Part shown: positions 24,224-31,980 of the stretch, in pieces
Layout: each line of letters starts with the position of its first letter
Numbering within the stretch: position 1 is the stretch's first letter
Assembly: GCA_910584735.1 (NCBI GenBank)
Contig: CAJUBM010000009.1
Span: forward strand, 1 to 35,170
DNA: 35,170 nt
Reading direction: 5' to 3'
Source: an uncultured Muribaculaceae bacterium
GTDB taxonomy: Bacteria; Bacteroidota; Bacteroidia; Bacteroidales; Muribaculaceae
Made by a program: the position numbers and the translations under genes
Notes under the pieces: model-generated
Seen by the model: only the letters and a program-made list of their open reading frames with translations
Database searches by the model: none
What the model was told of the DNA's origin: nothing

Positions 24224-25201
24224 TTACTCCTTTCCATCGGAACTTATCGTCACCGTATCGCCGCTGAATATATTCAGGTCGAGCTTTTGCATGAATTTCT
24301 TTATAGCCGCCTGAGCCTTGACGGAATTGCCGGCATCATCCAACGGTGGCGCAAAAGCTGCAATACCGAAGAGGCCGGGCATCACGCCCATTACGCCCCC
24401 GCCGACGCCGGTCTTTGCCGGGATCCCCGAGGTGTAAAGCCAGTCGCCTGTATGCTGGTAAAAACCTACCGAGGCAATCATCGTAGTAATCTTTGGAGAG
24501 ATTTCCGGGTCAAACACTTGTTTCCCGGTGACAGGATTCAGTCCGTGATTCGCTATTGTAGCCCCCATAACGGCAAGCTGCGCCGAAGTTATCCCAAGAG
24601 AACACTGACGTGTATAGAGGTCAAGGCTCATATCGACTTCGTCATAGATGCGATTATAGTTCTTCAGGAGCCACGAAATAGCACGATTGTTGAAATTGGT
24701 CGCGGTCTCGCTCTCATAAAGTTCCTCTATCAGCACAGGTGACGAGCCGCAGAGCTCCGTGATATTACGGGTAATCTCATTCCATTTCTCTGCGGCATCA
24801 CCTTGCGGCGCAATCATAGAGCATGCCGAAATTGCGCCTGCATTGACGAGCGGAGTGGACGGATGGTCATTCTCCAGGAGTATGGCAAAAATGGAATTGA
24901 ACGGCAGTCCTGTGGCATCAGCGCCAATCTCCCGCAACACCCCTTGGGGCGTATGCTGAATCATGGCAAGTATGGCTGTCGGGACTTTCGATACCGATTC
25001 AATTCCGAACCTGTAGGCGGTATCTCCGAAATTGAACGAAGTCCCGTCAACGAGCGTCAGACTGAGGCCGAAAAGGCCGGAATCCACATTGGCAAGATAG
25101 GGTATATAATTTGCGTTCGCACCTCCGCTTATATTCTTTGACTCTTCATAAGCCTCCTGTGCCGCCTGCCTTATCTGAGAAATTGTTATAGTTCGATGCA
25201 T
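24224..25201 (-). CDS. glsA: Glutaminase A (serine-dependent beta-lactamase fold)
   Basis: The enzyme hydrolyses L-glutamine to glutamate and ammonia. In gut bacteria it can contribute to acid resistance through ammonia release or to nitrogen supply. The 325-residue protein has the family order: YIPYLANVDSGLFGLSLTLVDG, then the catalytic Ser-x-x-Lys at Ser69/Lys72 in IESVSKVPT. LPFNSIFAILLENDHPSTPLVNAGAISACSMI follows, then SETATNFNNRAISWLLKNYNRI and the C-terminal GIPAKTGVGGGVMGVMPG block that contributes the active-site Gly/Val region. It is slightly longer than the E. coli protein (308-310 residues). No TAnnTTTG box was found in the 220 bp upstream. The shared symbol with the glycine-lipid acyltransferase is a naming coincidence. 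Confidence 0.95.
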   Translation of the reverse strand: MHRTITISQIRQAAQEAYEESKNISGGANANYIPYLANVDSGLFGLSLTLVDGTSFNFGDTAYRFGIESVSKVPTAILAMIQHTPQGVLREIGADATGLPFNSIFAILLENDHPSTPLVNAGAISACSMIAPQGDAAEKWNEITRNITELCGSSPVLIEELYESETATNFNNRAISWLLKNYNRIYDEVDMSLDLYTRQCSLGITSAQLAVMGATIANHGLNPVTGKQVFDPEISPKITTMIASVGFYQHTGDWLYTSGIPAKTGVGGGVMGVMPGLFGIAAFAPPLDDAGNSVKAQAAIKKFMQKLDLNIFSGDTVTISSDGKE

Positions 25202-25373
25202 TATTGAGACGTTTTAAATGATTTACATGGCATCCTTGGGATATTATCCGTGTATATAGAAAACAACACTCCATAATAATGATGGTTCGATGTCGGTTAA
25301 ATATCTGTACATTTTTCAAAGGTCAAACATCATTTTATCAAGAACAAGTTAAAAACAAGCTTTAAGGTGGAGA

Positions 25374-25397
25374 TTTCATAGTTTTTTCATAGATTTG
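25374..25397 (+). promoter_or_regulatory. Promoter-like -7 element with upstream CATAG repeat, copy 2
   Basis: TAGATTTG at 25390-25397 fits TAnnTTTG and is 25 bp before the ATG at 25422. No TTTG box is found 19-21 nt upstream. The 21 bp at 25374-25394, containing CATAG TTTTTT CATAG, exactly repeats 22687-22707, so an activator site in place of a -33 box is conceivable. Confidence 0.4.
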
Positions 25398-25421
25398 CAC
25401 AACATTTTCCCACATGCAGTT

Positions 25422-26309
25422 ATGGCAACAGGCTTTTTAGACCAATTCTCCACATTCTCACAAAATCTCTCATCCTCCTTAAAAAGTGTAGCTCGGATGG
25501 CTCTATCAGCCTCACGGGCCACCATACCGCACAAAAATAAAGCCGATACGCCGTTGATAGTCCTTGGCAACGGCCCGTCGCTGCGCCGGAATCTCACCGA
25601 TGACCTCCATTTTCTGACGCACAACCCCTGCATGGCAGTGAATTTCTTTGCCAACTCCCCGGAGTTCGCGGTAATAAAGCCCAAATACTATGTACTTGCC
25701 GACCCCCATTTTTTTGAAAATGCGGAATCTGACAGCAATGTGGCGAAGCTCGTAGAGAATATCAGGCGTGCGGATTGGGATATGGATCTGTTCGTCCCGG
25801 CGAAGGCTTATCGGAAAGCCAAGATATTGTTTAGAGACAGCCCTGCCCGACTGTATAAATTCAATTTTTTAGCCGTAGAAGGATTCAGATGGTTGGAAAA
25901 CCTGGCCTGGAAGATGAATCTCGGCATGCCACGTCCACGCAACGTGCTTGTGCCGGCTCTTATGACCGGCATCGCGTCAGGCTTCCGGCGGATATATCTC
26001 CTCGGAGCCGACCACTCATGGCTCTCAACCCTGGCGGTGACGGACGACAACCGGGTAGTCTCCATACAGCCACACTTCTATACGGAGGACAAAGGGGAAA
26101 AAGCCCGTGTGCAGAGCGTCTATTCCGGCATAAGGCTTCATGAGGTGCTTGAAAGCATGACCATCGCCTTCCGCTCATATCATTCCATAGAACGCTATGC
26201 CCGCCGCCGGGGCACAGTGATTTTGAATGTCACTCCCGACTCTATGATTGATGCGTTCGAACGTGCCGATTTTTCCGGACTTACAAAAAGCTCCCATCAA
26301 AATGTCTGA
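25422..26309 (+). CDS. DUF115 / MptE-like protein (Maf-glycosyltransferase-related fold)
   Basis: The 295-residue protein has the family signature VLGNGPSLRRN near residues 44-54, KPKYYVLADPHFFE further on, and LLGADHSWLSTLAV. The DUF115 fold includes the archaeal 6-hydroxymethylpterin pyrophosphokinase MptE and, by related sequence, the Maf glycosyltransferases that add nonulosonic acids to flagellin. In Bacteroidota such proteins usually occur in surface-polysaccharide loci, so a glycan-transfer role is more plausible than pterin synthesis, but neither is shown. The ATG at 25422 is chosen; the earlier in-frame TTG at 25395 lies inside the promoter-like element. Its stop overlaps the yigZ start by 8 bp (ATGTCTGA), indicating translational coupling. 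It is transcribed away from the nonulosonate genes. Confidence 0.72.
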   Translation: MATGFLDQFSTFSQNLSSSLKSVARMALSASRATIPHKNKADTPLIVLGNGPSLRRNLTDDLHFLTHNPCMAVNFFANSPEFAVIKPKYYVLADPHFFENAESDSNVAKLVENIRRADWDMDLFVPAKAYRKAKILFRDSPARLYKFNFLAVEGFRWLENLAWKMNLGMPRPRNVLVPALMTGIASGFRRIYLLGADHSWLSTLAVTDDNRVVSIQPHFYTEDKGEKARVQSVYSGIRLHEVLESMTIAFRSYHSIERYARRRGTVILNVTPDSMIDAFERADFSGLTKSSHQNV

Positions 26310-26898
26310 CAAATTTCTAACCATAAACACGCGGGCCGAGGCATCGCTGACTGAGAAGCGTAGTCGTTTCCTCGCCTTCGCACTACCTATTGAGACAGCC
26401 ACCCAAGCCCGGTCCATCATAAAGGAGTTCTCAAAGGAATACTACGATGCGCGCCATGTATGTTGGGCGTATATGCTTGGGGCAGAACGGTCCGAATTCC
26501 TGTCAAGCGATAACGGAGAGCCTTCGGGCACTGCCGGGAAACCCATTCTCGGACAGATAAACTCTTTAGGCCTTACGAACCTGATAGTGCTTGTGGTACG
26601 CTATTTCGGAGGAATAAAGCTCGGCACCCCAGGGCTTATAGCGGCCTATAAGGAATCAGCCCGTCTCGTATTGGAGTCGTCAGAGATAGTTGAACGCCAT
26701 GAGACTGCCCGAATCAGCTTCACGTTTCCATATCTCTCTATGAACGATGTGATGAAAGCGGTAAAAGACCCTGAAGTAACGGTTATCGAGCGACAGTTTG
26801 ACAACGCCTGCGCCATGACCGTAGAGATACGTTCAGACCTGGCTCCATCCCTACGCGATGCTATAGCCGACATCCCGGGCGTATCATTGGGGGACTGA
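26302..26898 (+). CDS. yigZ: YigZ/IMPACT family protein
   Basis: The 198-residue product has the N-terminal IMPACT (UPF0029) domain. Its signature is KRSRFLAFALPIETATQA, then YYDARHVCWAYML, then DNGEPSGTAGKPILGQI and NLIVLVVRYFGGIKLGTPGLIAAY. A C-terminal DUF1949-like ferredoxin-fold domain follows (about residues 140-198). Eukaryotic IMPACT acts on translation control through GCN1; the bacterial role is not established. Other frames suggest an upstream ATG at 26248, but it would sit deep in the DUF115 gene; the ATG at 26302 begins directly at the conserved region and overlaps the upstream stop. It converges on the DUF2148 gene with a 45-bp gap. Confidence 0.93.
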   Translation: MSDKFLTINTRAEASLTEKRSRFLAFALPIETATQARSIIKEFSKEYYDARHVCWAYMLGAERSEFLSSDNGEPSGTAGKPILGQINSLGLTNLIVLVVRYFGGIKLGTPGLIAAYKESARLVLESSEIVERHETARISFTFPYLSMNDVMKAVKDPEVTVIERQFDNACAMTVEIRSDLAPSLRDAIADIPGVSLGD

Positions 26899-26943
26899 CC
26901 ATCAGGCACTATCCAACGTCCCTGTTAACTGTCAAAAGTTTAC

Positions 26944-27465
26944 TTACCTATCAAAAAAGGGTGATTTTGACGAGGCCGATACAGGGATTGCAAAATACTG
27001 ATATACGCCGTCACCGAGAAGTCTCAGCCGGGCGGCAGCCATACCCGCCGAATACATCACACGTGTATCTACACTGCAGTCTGATGCCGTGGCCGCAGCC
27101 GAACCTAATGCAATGCCTACATCAACACAATTGAAGGCGCAAGGGACCTCCGAAGGCTTAGCCATACATGTAGGGAAGCCGCAATGCCCGCAATCCAATC
27201 CCATGGTCTGCGGGCGTGTCCCGACAATAACCACGCATCCTGCCTGCCGGATATTTCCCGCATCGCGATTGAAGACCGGGCGCCCCGTCTCCTCATAAAG
27301 CCGCAACATCTCATCTGCCAGCCGGCCAATGTCATCGCCAGTGACCAGACAACATTCAAGCAGGTCAAGCCCTTTGGCTTTCGGTGCGGTGCGGGCGGCG
27401 GTAACCATCCGGCGCCCCGCTTCGACAACACGGTCTATGCGTGTGTCCCGTTCGTTCTCTATCAT
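26944..27465 (-). CDS. DUF2148 ferredoxin-domain protein
   Basis: The 173-residue protein has an N-terminal helical section and a Cys cluster LDCGHCGFPTCMAKPSEVPCAFNCVDVGIALGSA with five Cys, including C-x2-C-x4-C, in a pattern like a single iron-sulfur cluster site. Further Cys occur earlier (LLECCLV) and later (ASDCSVD). The family is widespread in Bacteroidales and anaerobes and has no known function; it is often annotated as ferredoxin domain-containing. The gene is 53 bp downstream of queA and is the last in the ftsX operon order. A redox or metal-binding role is inferred only from the Cys pattern. Confidence 0.8.
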   Translation of the reverse strand: MIENERDTRIDRVVEAGRRMVTAARTAPKAKGLDLLECCLVTGDDIGRLADEMLRLYEETGRPVFNRDAGNIRQAGCVVIVGTRPQTMGLDCGHCGFPTCMAKPSEVPCAFNCVDVGIALGSAAATASDCSVDTRVMYSAGMAAARLRLLGDGVYQYFAIPVSASSKSPFFDR

Positions 27466-27518
27466 ATAAAAAGTAAGGAGGGCTTACAAAAATATCTATC
27501 AGTCGGCTATTCCTTTTA

Positions 27519-28571
27519 TCAGTCAACTATGAGCATGGCATCGCCATATGCGCCGAACTTATACCCTTCGGCCACGGCTTTCTCATAGGCCTTCATCACC
27601 AGGTCATATCCTCCGAAAGCACAAACCATCATCAACATAGTGGAATATGGCATATGGAAGCCTGTCACAAGTGCCGTGGTTACGGTAAAGTCATAGGGCG
27701 GGAATATAAACTTGTTGGTCCATCCGGTGTATGTCTTCATATGGCCACCCATGCTGACGGCCGATGCAATGCCGCGCAGTGTCGAAGTGCCGACAGCACA
27801 TATCCGGCGGTTCTCGTCCTTAGCATGGTTCACCAGGTCGACCAGTGCCTGCGACACATTCATATCCTCGGAATCCATGCGGTGCTTGGTAAGGTCTTCC
27901 ACATCGATATCGCGGAACGCCCCTAATCCGCTGTGCACGGTAAGGAATCCCTGCTCAACTCCCTTTATCTCAAGACGCTTCATAAGCTCGCGGCTGAAAT
28001 GAAGTCCGGCAGCAGGAGCCACAACCGCCCCCTCGTTACGCGCAAAAATCGTCTGGTATGCATCAGCGTCCGCCTCCTCGGCATCACGCTTTATATATTC
28101 AGGAAGCGGGGTCTGTCCGAGTTTGAAAAGGTTGGCCTTGAATTCCTCATGCGTACCGTCATAAAGGAAACGGAGCGTACGGCCACGCGAAGTGGTGTTG
28201 TCTATCACCTCCGCAACCATTGACTCGTCATCGCCGAAATACAACTTGTTCCCGATACGGATCTTGCGGGCAGGCTCTACCAGCACGTCCCATAGCTTAT
28301 TATCCGCGTTCAGTTCCCTGAGAAGGAACACCTCGATTCTCGCACCCGTTTTCTCCTTGTTTCCATATAGACGGGCCGGGAACACCTGGGTGTCATTGAA
28401 CACCATCACGTCCCCCTCATCGAAATAATCAATAATCTCTTTGAAAACACGTTCCTCTATTTCGCCACTTTTACGGTGAACCACCATCATCCTACATTCG
28501 TCACGACGGGGTGCGGGGTACTGTGCTATCAGGTCTTCGGGAAGTTTGAATTTGAACTGGGAAAGTTTCAT
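27519..28571 (-). CDS. queA: S-adenosylmethionine:tRNA ribosyltransferase-isomerase
   Basis: QueA transfers the ribosyl part of SAM to preQ1 in position 34 of tRNAs with GUN anticodons, forming epoxyqueuosine. The 350-residue protein has the family's N-terminal LPEDLIAQYPAPRRDECRMMVV, followed by VMVFNDTQVFPARLYG and the long central beta domain. The conserved GAVVAPAAGLHFSRELMKRLE and TVHSGLGAFRDIDVEDLTKHRMDSE motifs follow, and SMGGHMKTYTGWTNKFIFPPYDF with HMPYSTMLMMVCAFGG closes. All major motifs are intact. A 94-bp gap separates it from truB, with no consensus promoter in it, so it may be read from the ftsX promoter. Confidence 0.96.
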   Translation of the reverse strand: MKLSQFKFKLPEDLIAQYPAPRRDECRMMVVHRKSGEIEERVFKEIIDYFDEGDVMVFNDTQVFPARLYGNKEKTGARIEVFLLRELNADNKLWDVLVEPARKIRIGNKLYFGDDESMVAEVIDNTTSRGRTLRFLYDGTHEEFKANLFKLGQTPLPEYIKRDAEEADADAYQTIFARNEGAVVAPAAGLHFSRELMKRLEIKGVEQGFLTVHSGLGAFRDIDVEDLTKHRMDSEDMNVSQALVDLVNHAKDENRRICAVGTSTLRGIASAVSMGGHMKTYTGWTNKFIFPPYDFTVTTALVTGFHMPYSTMLMMVCAFGGYDLVMKAYEKAVAEGYKFGAYGDAMLIVD

Positions 28572-28665
28572 CTTATATTATAGGCTTGCTCAGACAGCAA
28601 TTATGAAAATTTTATATCTAAATCTCGATTAGTTGTTCCGATAGGGAAGTCTCTACACAAGGTTG

Positions 28666-29505
28666 TCATTCCGGGGCTTCATCGGTGGGCTTTATACGCA
28701 TGTTCCAGGGAAGTATATCCGCCTGGCTTAATGTTGACATCCTCGGCGCCGCCTCTGTGAGCGGAGGGACCTCCAGCAGAGAGCCATCCTCAGCCGTGAC
28801 AGCCATCGGAGAGGTTCGCACCAAATGCTCCGCCTCCTCTATACCGAGACAACCATCTATCAGATAGTCCCCTACCCCTTCGCGGCGCAGGGAAGCAAGA
28901 TACCCTCCAGAGCCAAGTGCGATCCCTATATCCCTGGCCAAGGCCCGGATGTAAGTCCCTTTCGAGCAAATGACCCTTATGGTGATTAGCTCAGGGGAAA
29001 AACTCAGTAAGGAAATATCATCAATAACGAGTACTTTAGGTTTCAACCCGGGGTCTTCACCCTTGCGGGCCAAGGCATAGGCGCGTTTGCCGGCAACCTT
29101 GCAGGCCGAATACGAGGGCGGAACCTGCTCGATACGCCCGATAAAACGGCGCAGTGTCTCGTCAACAAGCTCCCTGGTGATGTGCGCCGTAGGGAAAGTT
29201 GCATCAACCGGGGTCTCGAGGTCAAAAGAGGGCGTAGTGGCGCCTAAAGCAATCTCAGCCGTATAGATTTTACGGCCCGCCTGTAGAGCATCGATCTGTC
29301 TGGTAGCTTTCCCCGTACACAGCAGCATAACCCCGGTTGCCAATGGGTCAAGGGTACCCGCATGTCCTACCTTGAGCTTGCGTATGCCAACACGCCTCAG
29401 GCGTGCCAACAACGCTCCACGCAGTTTCTTCACCACGTGGAACGAAGACCACCCCAAAGGTTTGTCTACCGCGAAAATATGTCCGTCAACCGGGTTTATC
29501 ATCAA
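28666..29505 (-). CDS. truB: tRNA pseudouridine-55 synthase TruB
   Basis: TruB isomerises U55 in the T-loop of tRNAs to pseudouridine. The 279-residue protein starts with FAVDKPLGWSSFHVVKKLRG and has the catalytic segment KVGHAGTLDPLATGVM with Asp53. KIYTAEIALG, PPSYSACKVAGKRAYALARKG and RVICSKGTYIRALARDIG follow, a full set of TruB motifs. A C-terminal PUA-like tail is present in short form. The 13-residue insertion LLARLRRVGIRKL before the GHAGTLDP motif is a Bacteroidota trait as far as I recall. A second ATG is directly adjacent to the first (29502). It is between uppP and queA on the same strand. Confidence 0.95.
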   Translation of the reverse strand: MMINPVDGHIFAVDKPLGWSSFHVVKKLRGALLARLRRVGIRKLKVGHAGTLDPLATGVMLLCTGKATRQIDALQAGRKIYTAEIALGATTPSFDLETPVDATFPTAHITRELVDETLRRFIGRIEQVPPSYSACKVAGKRAYALARKGEDPGLKPKVLVIDDISLLSFSPELITIRVICSKGTYIRALARDIGIALGSGGYLASLRREGVGDYLIDGCLGIEEAEHLVRTSPMAVTAEDGSLLEVPPLTEAAPRMSTLSQADILPWNMRIKPTDEAPE

Positions 29506-29580
29506 TCGGTATAACTGTTCTGTATATCTGTTATATAGTAGATTTCTCGAACGTATAGATGTCCAGGATTATGAAAGCAA

Positions 29581-30477
29581 TCAGTGCATACACTGCCACA
29601 GGATGCAAACCACACCGGCAACCACGCAATAGAGAGCGAACCACACAAGACGTCCTTTCTTTACGAGATTAAGCATCCAGCGACAAGCCGCACATCCTAC
29701 AAGAAAAGAGGAGAGAAAACCTATCAGCATCGGAAGGAAGCCGATAGACTGTGTGGCATCGCCGCTCTGTGAAAGGTATTTATACAAATCCAATGCGGCC
29801 TCACCCAGAATCGGTATTATCACCATGAAGAACGAGAACTGCGCAACCTTTTCGCGGTTATCGCCAAGTATGATACCTGTAGCAATAGTTGTGCCGGAAC
29901 GGCTAAGACCGGGTAACACGGCAATGGCCTGCCCTATACCGATTACAAAAGCATCCAGCCAGCTTATATCGCGACCGCCGCGACCATTCTTGCCGGCAGT
30001 ATCGAAAGCATGCGAGGGGCGGATATTGCGTCGGGAAGCCAACTCGGCACGGGTGCGGGTAAAGTATGCCACAGAAAGCAACAAAGCCGTGACACAAAGG
30101 CATACCCCAACCACCATAAGCTGGCTATCCCCTGAGTTATCAACCCCGAAGAAGCTCTCTACTTGTTCTTTGAAACATATTCCAACGATACCTACCGGGA
30201 CACACGAAAGAATAATCTTCCAGACATAGCGCGTGTTGCCATCATTGCGGAAGGTAAAAAACGATGTACACAATGGTACGAATTCACGCCACAACACAAA
30301 GATGGTGGAAAGCACTGTGGCCACATGCAGGATCACATTGAACTGAAGCGCGTCAGCGCCCGAAAGGTCAAGCCCCAATATGGTGCGGAAAATTTCAAGA
30401 TGTCCGCTCGAACTTATAGGAAGATATTCAGCCAGACCTTGCACTATGCCAAGAATCAGGGCGTCAAGCCAACTCAT
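29581..30477 (-). CDS. uppP: Undecaprenyl-diphosphate phosphatase
   Basis: UppP (BacA) removes a phosphate from undecaprenyl pyrophosphate, recycling the lipid carrier used for peptidoglycan and surface glycans, and confers bacitracin tolerance. The 298-residue membrane protein has the two catalytic signatures QGLAEYLPISSSGHLEI (Glu17 and the Ser run) and AVLPGLSRSGTTIATG, together with about eight hydrophobic helices. A central hydrophilic stretch (about residues 148-170, ASRRNIRPSHAFDTAGKNGRGG) is somewhat longer than in E. coli. It lies 72 bp downstream of the DUF3098 gene. The carrier it regenerates is the one the sugar transferase at 1552-3018 consumes. Confidence 0.95.
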   Translation of the reverse strand: MSWLDALILGIVQGLAEYLPISSSGHLEIFRTILGLDLSGADALQFNVILHVATVLSTIFVLWREFVPLCTSFFTFRNDGNTRYVWKIILSCVPVGIVGICFKEQVESFFGVDNSGDSQLMVVGVCLCVTALLLSVAYFTRTRAELASRRNIRPSHAFDTAGKNGRGGRDISWLDAFVIGIGQAIAVLPGLSRSGTTIATGIILGDNREKVAQFSFFMVIIPILGEAALDLYKYLSQSGDATQSIGFLPMLIGFLSSFLVGCAACRWMLNLVKKGRLVWFALYCVVAGVVCILWQCMH

Positions 30478-30549
30478 TTCTTTTTATTGCTTTTGTTTTT
30501 AAGTTGTTAGAAGGATGGAGGGACAAGAGAGGCAACCGGGGTATAAGAA

Positions 30550-30864
30550 TCACTCTTCCGGCAAATGTTTCTTAGGCTTTATGATTATCGATATTCCCAA
30601 GGCTATGAAACCGATGAAAGCAATGGTGGGGCCTACGACCAGACGGCGGGGAGAAAAAATCTCGGGATTGAAAGCCTCGGTCGTGGAACCGCTGCCAAGC
30701 ATGAGGGCGAATCCGGCAACAATAAGTATGGCCGAAATCGTCATCCATATAAAATTGTTGCGCCCTAAGGGAAATTGCGAAGGGGTTTCAAGCTGCAATC
30801 TATCCTCCTTACCTTTCTGAGGGATTGCCTGACTTCTCTTATAACTATAATTGCTTTGGGACAT
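30550..30864 (-). CDS. DUF3098 family small membrane protein
   Basis: The 104-residue protein has two predicted membrane helices (about residues 40-58 and 76-95, FIWMTISAILIVAGFALMLG and VVGPTIAFIGFIALGISIII) joined by a loop with TEAFNPEIFSPRRL. The F-N-x-x-I-F-S-x-R-R loop is the hallmark of DUF3098. Function is unknown. The gene is placed between ftsX and uppP, an arrangement I recall as common in Bacteroidota, which hints at a link to division or envelope growth. The N-terminus is short, basic and polar. Identification is by pattern and context. Confidence 0.88.
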   Translation of the reverse strand: MSQSNYSYKRSQAIPQKGKEDRLQLETPSQFPLGRNNFIWMTISAILIVAGFALMLGSGSTTEAFNPEIFSPRRLVVGPTIAFIGFIALGISIIIKPKKHLPEE

Positions 30865-30925
30865 AAGTTCTAAAATCTAATCCTTTTTAACTGTACCTTT
30901 AAAACAGCGGCCCGTATCGGATCGC

Positions 30926-31798
30926 TCAGTCGAACATCTCGTCATAGTCCGAGCGCAGATACCGGTTGGTAGCCAACATGGCCGCGATTACACAGATAAG
31001 TACTCCCAACACCAATATTCCACCCAGGACTACGAACGTAGCCCCCCACGGCATCAAATCGCCCAACGGGGGGTACCAATCCTTGGCCCACGCGACAAGT
31101 GCGCAAAGCAACGCACCGCCAAGCAAGCCTGACACAACGCCCTGCAAGGTGTTCCACCATAGGAACGGCCTGCGGATAAAGGCGCCGGTAGCCCCTACCA
31201 GCTTCATAGTGTGTATAAGGAACCGGCGGGAGTATATGGTCAGCCGTACGGTATTATTAATCAATACAAACGAGATAAGCAGCAACGTGGCCGCGATTAT
31301 GAGGAGAACCGTGTTCAGCACTTTGGCATTAGATGCAAGATTTGCCGCCATCTCGGTATTTCCCGACACCTCCTCGACTTCCGGCATCACCCGCCATTGT
31401 TCCATAATATGTGTCAGTGAATCGGGATTGGCATACAGGGCTTTAACACGTATATCTATCATCGGGGCATAGGGATTGAAACCTATCTGGTCCAATAATG
31501 CCTGTCCTTCGCCCTGGGTCTCTGAGTCCAGCACATCTGCCGCCGATAAATATTCATATTCCTTAATATACGGGACTTCGGCACACAGCTTTTTCAGATG
31601 CGCTACCTGCTGAGGGGAAAGGCTGTCGGACAGAACTGCCGAGAAGCCTATTTTCTCTTTCACGGAACGTTCCACCCCCCCGAAAGTTATGTTTATTGCC
31701 GCCACAAGTCCCAGGATAAACAGCACCAGTGTCACGCTTATAGTCGATGTCACCCGGTCTCCTATACCCGAGATGCGCGTTTGTTTGTTATTCTCCAT
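30926..31798 (-). CDS. ftsX: Cell-division protein FtsX (permease-like)
   Basis: FtsX with the ATPase FtsE regulates peptidoglycan hydrolases at the division septum. The 290-residue product has one N-terminal helix (TISVTLVLFILGLVAAINITFGG) and a large extracytoplasmic domain (about residues 45-160). Three C-terminal helices follow, with the FtsX-type SFVLINNTVRLTIYSRRFLIHTMKLVGATGAFIRRPFL segment. An in-frame ATG at 31861 would add 21 unlike residues; the ATG at 31798 (MENNKQTRIS) is preferred because it gives a normal N-terminus and leaves a leader of about 90 nt from the predicted promoter. ftsE is not in the window. It is first in the ftsX to DUF2148 gene run. Confidence 0.93.
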   Translation of the reverse strand: MENNKQTRISGIGDRVTSTISVTLVLFILGLVAAINITFGGVERSVKEKIGFSAVLSDSLSPQQVAHLKKLCAEVPYIKEYEYLSAADVLDSETQGEGQALLDQIGFNPYAPMIDIRVKALYANPDSLTHIMEQWRVMPEVEEVSGNTEMAANLASNAKVLNTVLLIIAATLLLISFVLINNTVRLTIYSRRFLIHTMKLVGATGAFIRRPFLWWNTLQGVVSGLLGGALLCALVAWAKDWYPPLGDLMPWGATFVVLGGILVLGVLICVIAAMLATNRYLRSDYDEMFD

Positions 31799-31893
31799 AA
31801 TAAATAGCATGCTACCTTGTATGCAAGGAGCCATAAAGCCCGCGCCGAGGAACGCAGGCATAGGCGTAACTCCGGCACAGGTCTATTTTAGTG

Positions 31894-31925
31894 CAAAATT
31901 AGTATTTCAGAAGGCCGTTGTCAAC
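31894..31925 (-). promoter_or_regulatory. Promoter of the ftsX operon
   Basis: On the minus strand GTTG (31922-31925), 20 nt, then TAATTTTG (31894-31901) fit the Bacteroidota promoter pattern with one mismatch in the -33 box. It lies between the miaB stop and ftsX, so ftsX is transcribed independently of miaB at least in part. Confidence 0.6.
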
Positions 31926-31980
31926 AATCCGACCCTTAAAATTCCTAAAAATGATGATTTTTATTAACCTAAGCCCCATC

